From assembly GCF_006539945.1 (NCBI RefSeq), contig NZ_BJNZ01000036.1:1-44229 (forward strand): a DNA stretch of 44,229 nucleotides, written 5' to 3'. Below are positions 35,991 through 44,229 of this stretch, one piece after another (the first letter of the stretch is position 1; each line of letters starts with the position of its first letter). The notes beneath the pieces are model-generated. The model was not told the origin of the DNA, did not search any database, and saw only the letters and a list, made by a program, of their open reading frames with translations. The stretch is from Cellulosimicrobium cellulans. Its GTDB lineage: Bacteria > Actinomycetota > Actinomycetes > Actinomycetales > Cellulomonadaceae. The translations under genes and the position numbers were made by a program.

Positions 35991-37172
35991 ATGGAGGAAC
36001 TGCTGAAGTTCGCGCCGCGCCCGACCGGCGCCGGCGACATGTTCCAGCTGCTCCGGGACGGTCAGCCGCGCACGCGCGCGGACCTCGCAGCGATCACGGG
36101 GCAGGCGCGATCCACCATCGCCGCCCGGATCGACCTCCTCATGTCGGCGGGCCTCATCGCCCCCGCGGGAGAGGCGAGCTCGACCGGCGGGCGACCGCCC
36201 GTGACCTTCGCCTTCAGCCCTGAGGCACGCATCGTCCTCGCCGTCGACCTCGGCGCGACGCACGCGCGCCTGGCCGTGACCGACCTCGCGTCCAACGTGC
36301 TCGCCGAGACCGACGCCGCGCTCGCGATCGCGGACGGGCCGGAGGTCGTGCTGTCGTGGGTCGCGGACATGGGCGAGAAACTCGTCGCGACGACGGGGCG
36401 CAGCCTCGACGACCTCGTGAGCGTCGGCGTCGGCCTGCCCGGTCCCGTCGAGCACTCGTCGGGCCGCCCCATCAACCCGCCGATCATGCCCGCATGGGAC
36501 GACGTCGACGTTCCGGGGATCCTCCAGAAGCGGTTCAACGCGTCCGTCCTGGTGGACAACGACGTGAACATCATGGCGCTCGGCGAGCACCGTACCGCGT
36601 GGCCCGCCGTCACCGACATGCTGTTCGTCAAGGTCGCCACCGGCATCGGCTCCGGCATCATCGCCGACGGCGAGCTGCGGCGCGGCGCGCAGGGCGCCGC
36701 CGGCGACATCGGCCACGTCGCCGTCCCGAGCGCGGCCGACGTCCCGTGCCGCTGCGGGAACGTCGGGTGCCTCGAGGCCGTCGCGAGCGGCCAGGCGGTC
36801 GCCGCCGCGCTCGCCGCCGCGGGTCTCGACGCGACGAACAGCTCCGACGTCGTCGCGCTCGTGCGCGGCGGCGACCTCGCCGCGAGCCAGGCCGTGCGCC
36901 AGGCCGGACGCGACATCGGCTCCGTGCTCGCGGCGTGCGTGAGCTTGCTCAACCCCTCGCTCATCGTCATCGGCGGCATCGTCGCCGAGGCGGGCGAGCA
37001 CCTCATCGCGGGCATCCGCGAGATCGTGTACCAGCGGTCGCTCCCCCTCGCGACGCAGCACCTGCGCATCGTCACCTCGCAGGCACGGGGCCAGGCCGGC
37101 GTGCTCGGTGCGAGCGCCATGGCCGTGGATCACGTACTCTCGCCCGCAGCGATCGACGCGCTCATCGCCTGA
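35991..37172 (+). CDS. ROK-family transcriptional repressor
   Basis: A 393-residue ROK regulator. The N-terminal winged helix (about 15-75) reads MFQLLRDGQPRTRADLAAITGQARSTIAARIDLL. The ROK domain has the phosphate-loop motif AVDLGATHARLAVTD (84-98), the sugar-site Asp motif LVDNDVNIMALGEH (187-200), GDIGH (238-242) and the zinc motif CRCGNVGC (253-260, with His242). Such proteins bind operators when no sugar is present and release them on binding it. The neighbouring inverted repeats (sites A-E) are its likely targets. The ATG at 35991 is taken; a GTG two codons upstream is equally possible, and no clear ribosome site precedes either. ThuA and DapA-like genes follow on the same strand. A remaining sugar-kinase activity is not excluded. 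Confidence 0.92.
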   Translation: MEELLKFAPRPTGAGDMFQLLRDGQPRTRADLAAITGQARSTIAARIDLLMSAGLIAPAGEASSTGGRPPVTFAFSPEARIVLAVDLGATHARLAVTDLASNVLAETDAALAIADGPEVVLSWVADMGEKLVATTGRSLDDLVSVGVGLPGPVEHSSGRPINPPIMPAWDDVDVPGILQKRFNASVLVDNDVNIMALGEHRTAWPAVTDMLFVKVATGIGSGIIADGELRRGAQGAAGDIGHVAVPSAADVPCRCGNVGCLEAVASGQAVAAALAAAGLDATNSSDVVALVRGGDLAASQAVRQAGRDIGSVLAACVSLLNPSLIVIGGIVAEAGEHLIAGIREIVYQRSLPLATQHLRIVTSQARGQAGVLGASAMAVDHVLSPAAIDALIA

Positions 37173-37242
37173 GCGCGGTCGCCGGGGGCCGCTGCCCGCG
37201 AGATGCGGGCGCGACGAGTGTGACGAGGCACGAGGAGGAGTC

Positions 37243-37908
37243 ATGACCGAGCGGGACCGTCGAGCGCTCGTGGTCCGGGGCGGTTGGCCCGGGCACGCAC
37301 CCGAGGAGGCGGCGGAGCTGTTCGTCCCGTTCCTGGAGGCGTCCGGCTACGACGTGACGCTCGAGGGATCGTTGGAGTCGTACGCCGACGAAGAGTTCAT
37401 GGCGAGCCTGGACCTCGTCGTGCAGTGCTGGACGATGGGCGAGATCCTCCCGGACGAGATGCGCGGGCTGCGCACCGCGATCGCGAACGGCACCGGGTTC
37501 GCCGGCTGGCACGGCGGGATCGTGGACTCGTTCCGGCTCGCAACCGACTACCTGCAGATGGTGGGCGGGCAGTTCGCGGCGCATGCGCACGACCTCATCG
37601 ACCACACCATCGACATCGCCCCCGAGCACGCGGACCACCCGATCGTCGCGGGCATCGACTCCATCGCGCTGCACTCCGAGCAGTACTGGGTGCTCGCCGA
37701 CTCGTATAACGAGGTCCTCGCGACGACGACGATCGTCCCGCGTGACGGCGACCCGTGGCACGAGCCCGTGATCTCCCCCGCCGTGTGGACGCGCCGCTGG
37801 GGCGCCGGCCGCATCTTCGTGTGCGCGGCGGGCCACCAGCTCGCCGACCTCGAGGTCCCGCCCGTCCGCACGATCGTGGAGCGCGGGATCCTCTGGGCGA
37901 GCCGCTGA
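37243..37908 (+). CDS. Stand-alone ThuA-domain protein, cytoplasmic
   Basis: A 221-residue ThuA-family protein without a signal peptide. Motifs are ALVVRGGWPGHAPEEAAELF, DLVVQCWTMGEILPDEM, GTGFAGWHGGIVDSFR, QFAAHAHDLIDHTIDI and WGAGRIFVCAAGH. The family shares the class I glutamine-amidotransferase-like fold and takes part in disaccharide use through 3-keto sugars in rhizobia (ThuA with ThuB). It differs from the secreted ThuA domains, which have a TGGGHT-type end. A strong AGGAGGAG lies directly before the ATG, 70 bases after the ROK gene, suggesting one operon. It probably handles the imported product inside the cell. Confidence 0.88.
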   Translation: MTERDRRALVVRGGWPGHAPEEAAELFVPFLEASGYDVTLEGSLESYADEEFMASLDLVVQCWTMGEILPDEMRGLRTAIANGTGFAGWHGGIVDSFRLATDYLQMVGGQFAAHAHDLIDHTIDIAPEHADHPIVAGIDSIALHSEQYWVLADSYNEVLATTTIVPRDGDPWHEPVISPAVWTRRWGAGRIFVCAAGHQLADLEVPPVRTIVERGILWASR

Positions 37909-37936
37909 CCCACGGCGCGCGCCGCACCCCGTTCCC

Positions 37937-37942
37937 TACACT
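37937..37942 (+). promoter_or_regulatory. -10 box for a leaderless DapA-like mRNA
   Basis: TACACT lies 6 nt before the GTG at 37949 and there is no ribosome-binding site, so a leaderless transcript is likely. No -35 is evident. The gene can also be read from the ROK-ThuA transcript. Confidence 0.45.
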
Positions 37943-37948
37943 CGGCGC

Positions 37949-38854
37949 GTGACCTCGTTCCACGGCCTCCTCGCCTACCCGATCACGCCGCTCACCCCCG
38001 CCGACGCACCCGACCTCGACGTGCTGGCCGCCCTCGTGGGCGGTGCCGCGCGCGCAGGGGTCGACGGCGTCGTCGTCCTCGCGTCGTCGGGTGCGGGGGT
38101 GACGCTCGCGCCCGACGAGCGCGACGCCGTCGTGCGTGCCGCCGTCGCGGGAGGCCCCGCGGCCGGTGCGCCGCGCGTCCCCGTGCACGTCGCCGTGAGC
38201 GGCACGTCCACGCGCGAGGTCGTCGCGCGCGCCCGCGCGGCGCGGGACGCCGGGGCGGACGGGCTCGTGCTCGCGCCGTTCTCCTACCTCCCGCTCGACG
38301 AGGACGAGGTCGTGGCGGTGTTCGAGGCCGTCGCGTCGGCCGTCGACCTGCCGGTCTGCTACTACAACCGGAGCGTGCAGACCGCGTACGACGTCACGCC
38401 CGGGGCGCTCGCCCGACTCGCGCGCACCACGACCGTCGCGGCCGTCAAGGACCCGGCGTCGACGCCCGCGCGGCCGGCGGGCCGGGTCGCCGCGCTCCGG
38501 GCGGCGACCGAGGGGCTCGGCGTGAGCGTCGGGCTCAGCGGCGACCCGGCGATCGTCGGCGGCGCGGAGGCGGCCGACGCCTGGCACACGGGGCTCGCCG
38601 CGCTCGTCCCCGAGGAGTACGTGGCGCTCCGACGCGCCCGAGCCTCAGGGGCAGAGCCCGGCGCGCACGTCGTCACCTGGCTGCGTGACCTCACGGAGGT
38701 CCTCGCCGGACTGCGGCCGGTGAGCGGGTTCCACGCGCTCGCGAACCTGCTCGGCGTACCGACCGCTCCCCCGCGCGGCCCGTCCCTGCCCGTCCCGCCC
38801 GACGGCGTCGCGCGGCTGCGCGAGGTCGTGGCGCGACGCGCGCCGACGCCCTGA
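37949..38854 (+). CDS. DapA/NAL-family class I aldolase or lyase
   Basis: A 301-residue TIM barrel of the dihydrodipicolinate synthase/N-acetylneuraminate lyase superfamily: HGLLAYPITPLTPADAPDL at the N terminus, VVVLASSGAGVTLAPDER (where DapA has the GTTGE-type loop), Tyr139 in VCYYNRS and the Schiff-base Lys167 in VAAVKDPAS. Family members make or break C-C bonds next to a keto acid. The glycine-rich substrate loop is altered, so true DapA function is unlikely. The context suggests a late step in sugar-acid breakdown, such as cleaving a 2-keto-3-deoxy acid. It follows the ThuA gene by 40 bases and converges with ligA. Confidence 0.87.
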   Translation: MTSFHGLLAYPITPLTPADAPDLDVLAALVGGAARAGVDGVVVLASSGAGVTLAPDERDAVVRAAVAGGPAAGAPRVPVHVAVSGTSTREVVARARAARDAGADGLVLAPFSYLPLDEDEVVAVFEAVASAVDLPVCYYNRSVQTAYDVTPGALARLARTTTVAAVKDPASTPARPAGRVAALRAATEGLGVSVGLSGDPAIVGGAEAADAWHTGLAALVPEEYVALRRARASGAEPGAHVVTWLRDLTEVLAGLRPVSGFHALANLLGVPTAPPRGPSLPVPPDGVARLREVVARRAPTP

Positions 38855-38880
38855 CCCCTTCCCGCGGCGCTGTGACGTGT

Positions 38881-42367
<3,487 letters not shown>

Positions 42368-42390
42368 GGCCCCAGCCTCCCGCGCATCGA

Positions 42391-42405
42391 GGACATCTCC
42401 TGTCC
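42391..42405. promoter_or_regulatory. Candidate operator between WYL regulator and hydrolase
   Basis: GGACA-N5-TGTCC lies in the 111-base divergent gap, 24 bases before the regulator ATG and 11 bases before a plus-strand TACGGT box (42417-42422). This position fits control of both genes. Confidence 0.5.
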
Positions 42406-42478
42406 GCGACGGTCTCTACGGTCGCGTCGACCGATCGCCGACCCGCGCGCATCGGCACGTCGCTGAGAGGACAACACC

Positions 42479-43432
42479 GTGTCACACGCCACCGACTTTC
42501 CCGAGCCGAGCATGGTCGCCGTCAACGGGATCGAGCTCGAGGTCTTCGAGGCAGGGCAGGAGAACGCCGGCCGACCCGTCGTCCTGTGCCACGGCTGGCC
42601 GGAGCTGGCCTTCTCGTGGCGCCACCAGATGGCCGCGCTCGCCGCCGCGGGCTACCACGTCATCGCCCCCAACCAGCGCGGCTTCGGCAGGTCGTCCCGC
42701 CCCGCCGAGGTCTCCGACTACGACGTCGTGCACCTGACCGGCGACCTCGTCGGGCTCCTGGACCACTACGGGTACGAGGACGCGACGTTCGTGGGCCACG
42801 ACTGGGGCGCGAACGTGGTGTGGAGCGCTGCCGTGCTGCACCCGACCCGCGTGCACCAGGTGGTCGCGCTCAGCGTGCCGTACATGGAGCGCGGCGAGGT
42901 GCCGCCCCTCGCGTTCATCGAGGCGGTGGTCGGCAGCGACTCGTACTTCGTCCACTTCAACCGCCGGCACGGCGTGGCGGACGCCCTGTTCGACGCGAAC
43001 GCCCGCCGGTTCCTGCGCAACCTGTACCGCAAGGACGAGCCCGCGGCCGAGCCGGCGTCGGGGACGTGGCTCCTCGACCTCGCCCACGCCGAGACGCCGC
43101 GCGGCGAGCCGGTGCTGAGCGACGCCGAGCTGGCGGTGTTCGTCGACGCTTTCGAGGCGTCGGGCTTCACCCCGAGCGTGAACTGGTACCGCAACGTGGA
43201 CCGCAACTGGGAGCTGATGAAGGAGGTCGACCCGATCGTCCGCCAGGACGCCCTGATGGTCTACGGCGCCCGGGACACGGTCATGAGGGCGCCGAACCTC
43301 GAGGCGTTCGTCCCGCACGTCGAGGTCGTGGAGCTCGACTGCGGCCACTGGATCCAGCAGGAGCTCCCGGAGGAGACCAGCCGCCTCGTCCTCGCCTGGC
43401 TCCATCGACAGGAGGCCGCAGTCAGGTCGTGA
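42479..43432 (+). CDS. Alpha/beta hydrolase, epoxide-hydrolase-like
   Basis: A 317-residue soluble alpha/beta hydrolase with the epoxide-hydrolase layout: oxyanion motif HGWPE (38-42), RGFGRSSRP, nucleophile Asp108 in GHDWGA, a candidate lid Tyr237 in SVNWYRN, acid Asp266 in YGARDTV and base His290 in CGHWIQQE. An Asp nucleophile fits epoxide hydrolases or haloalkane/haloacetate dehalogenases; the HGWPE motif and lid Tyr favour the former. The GTG start has AGAGGA 7 nt upstream. It is divergent from the WYL regulator and convergent with the peptidase gene 18 bases away, with no clear terminator between them. Confidence 0.9.
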   Translation: MSHATDFPEPSMVAVNGIELEVFEAGQENAGRPVVLCHGWPELAFSWRHQMAALAAAGYHVIAPNQRGFGRSSRPAEVSDYDVVHLTGDLVGLLDHYGYEDATFVGHDWGANVVWSAAVLHPTRVHQVVALSVPYMERGEVPPLAFIEAVVGSDSYFVHFNRRHGVADALFDANARRFLRNLYRKDEPAAEPASGTWLLDLAHAETPRGEPVLSDAELAVFVDAFEASGFTPSVNWYRNVDRNWELMKEVDPIVRQDALMVYGARDTVMRAPNLEAFVPHVEVVELDCGHWIQQELPEETSRLVLAWLHRQEAAVRS

Positions 43433-43450
43433 CACCCGGCCGACGGGCGG

Positions 43451-44032
43451 TCACCCCCAGCCGTGGGACGCGTCGTCGTGCATCGGCGGGCAGGCGCCGC
43501 CGGGCTCGGTCGCCGCCTCGAAGTGCCACAGCTCGTTCGCGTACGTGCGGCACAGCCCGAACTCCGCGCCGTGCTGCTCGAGCCACAGCGCGCCGTCGGT
43601 CGGCCCGACGTCGATCGCGAGGCCCGCGACGTGCTCGGACGACTCGGGCGGGAGCACCCACCGGTGCGCCTCCTCGGCCGAGCCGTAGCGGTCCAGCGCC
43701 GCGTCCACGAGCTCCTGCTGCTCGGCCGCGGTGCGCCACCCGGACGTGAGGGTGAGCTCGACGCCGTCGGCGTCCGCGGCGGCGCGTGCCGCGTCGAAGC
43801 GGCGCTCGAGCTCCGGGTCGAGGCCGGTCGCGGTCTGCGGGCGCAGCGTGGGCGACGGGTCGGCGACGGCGCCGCCGTCGCGCGTCGTCACGGTGAGATA
43901 CGTGAACGCCCCCACCGCGCCGAGCGCGCCGACGACGAGGACGCCGACCACGGCGCGGGCGACGCGGCGGGGACCGGGGCGACCCGGGACGTGGCGGGCG
44001 GGGCGGGCGGGACGCAGGGGTGTCGTGGTCAT
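43451..44032 (-). CDS. D-alanyl-D-alanine carboxypeptidase, VanY type (M15B)
   Basis: A 193-residue peptidase with an N-terminal membrane anchor or signal (VARAVVGVLVVGALGAVGAF, about 24-43) and an outside M15 domain. The zinc and catalytic residues are visible: SGWRTAAEQQELVD, His134 and Asp141 in SEHVAGLAIDVG, Glu167 and His170 in NELWHFE. It should trim D-Ala from peptidoglycan stem peptides. It is smaller than many VanY proteins but holds the full active site. There is no vanS/vanR or vanH/A nearby, so a role in wall maintenance is more likely than glycopeptide resistance. The ATG at 44032 has only a very close GGAG. Confidence 0.9.
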   Translation of the reverse strand: MTTTPLRPARPARHVPGRPGPRRVARAVVGVLVVGALGAVGAFTYLTVTTRDGGAVADPSPTLRPQTATGLDPELERRFDAARAAADADGVELTLTSGWRTAAEQQELVDAALDRYGSAEEAHRWVLPPESSEHVAGLAIDVGPTDGALWLEQHGAEFGLCRTYANELWHFEAATEPGGACPPMHDDASHGWG

Positions 44033-44158
44033 GCTCCGAGGCTCGCCCGCCGCGGGCCGTCGTCACATCGGCCCGACGGCGACTCCTCGGCCCCGCCGTC
44101 CGGCGCACTCGCGCGGCGCGGGGTCCGCCCCCGGCCCGACGCCGTTCCGCCCCAGGGC

Positions 44159-44181
44159 GGAGGGCCCGCGGCGGGCCCTCC
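44159..44181. terminator. GC-rich palindrome near right edge
   Basis: Eleven-bp arms (44159-44169/44171-44181) flank one base. It may end a transcript arriving from outside the window on the minus strand, just upstream of the peptidase gene. A TACCGT box at 44217-44222 could start a rightward gene beyond the edge, but has no -35. Confidence 0.4.
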
Positions 44182-44229
44182 CACCCCGGGCGGTGCCGCG
44201 CGGGTCGGGCCCCGGCTACCGTGGTCGGG

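Noticed and set aside
37949-38854. True dihydrodipicolinate synthase (lysine pathway)
   Set aside because: The Lys and Tyr are present, but the substrate loop is altered and the gene lies in a sugar locus, so a different aldolase/lyase role is more likely.
43451-44032. Glycopeptide-resistance gene cluster
   Set aside because: The VanY-type peptidase stands alone, with no vanRS, vanH, ligase or vanX nearby, and such peptidases are common in wall metabolism.

Overview
The window is very GC-rich, uses GTG starts often, has several near-leaderless promoters, carries actinobacterial WYL and ROK regulators and a LigA with the extra segment I associate with Micrococcales. It most likely comes from a Micrococcales actinobacterium of the Cellulosimicrobium/Isoptericola/Cellulomonas kind. 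That assignment rests on protein style only; no rRNA is present.

Layout: (1) 1-3498: leftward promoters at the left edge, a 5-oxoprolinase operon (pxpA and a fused pxpB-pxpC) and a GNAT acetyltransferase. (2) 3580-23030, all on the minus strand: a carbohydrate locus starting from an operator-covered promoter at 22995-23030. It runs Gfo/Idh/MocA oxidoreductase, sugar ABC ATPase, two permeases, lipoprotein binding protein, TIM-barrel epimerase, then two giant secreted enzymes (ThuA + PQQ-type sugar dehydrogenase + PKD + CBM6 + concanavalin-like domains) separated by a membrane-anchored His-rich protein. (3) 23258-25028, minus: a second TIM-barrel isomerase behind a small membrane-anchored protein. 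(4) 25283-35582, minus: a second carbohydrate locus (ATPase, permease, binding protein, oxidoreductase, third giant ThuA/dehydrogenase). (5) 35991-38854, plus: ROK repressor, small cytoplasmic-type ThuA protein, DapA-family aldolase/lyase. (6) 38889-44032: housekeeping and accessory genes (ligA, WYL regulator, epoxide-hydrolase-like enzyme, VanY-like peptidase).

The two carbohydrate loci look like one system under one repressor. Three promoters (before each ABC operon and next to the ROK gene) share an inverted repeat CTTTTG-N12-CAAAAG laid over the -35 box and spacer of a TTGAC-N17-TA box promoter. A fourth, weaker copy lies upstream of the third giant enzyme. My model is that secreted enzymes oxidise and cleave an external glycoside, ABC importers bring in the product, and cytoplasmic Gfo/Idh/MocA oxidoreductases, TIM-barrel epimerases/hydratases, ThuA and the DapA-like enzyme process it, with the ROK protein sensing it. 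The gene families and the operators are seen in the sequence; the pathway is inference.
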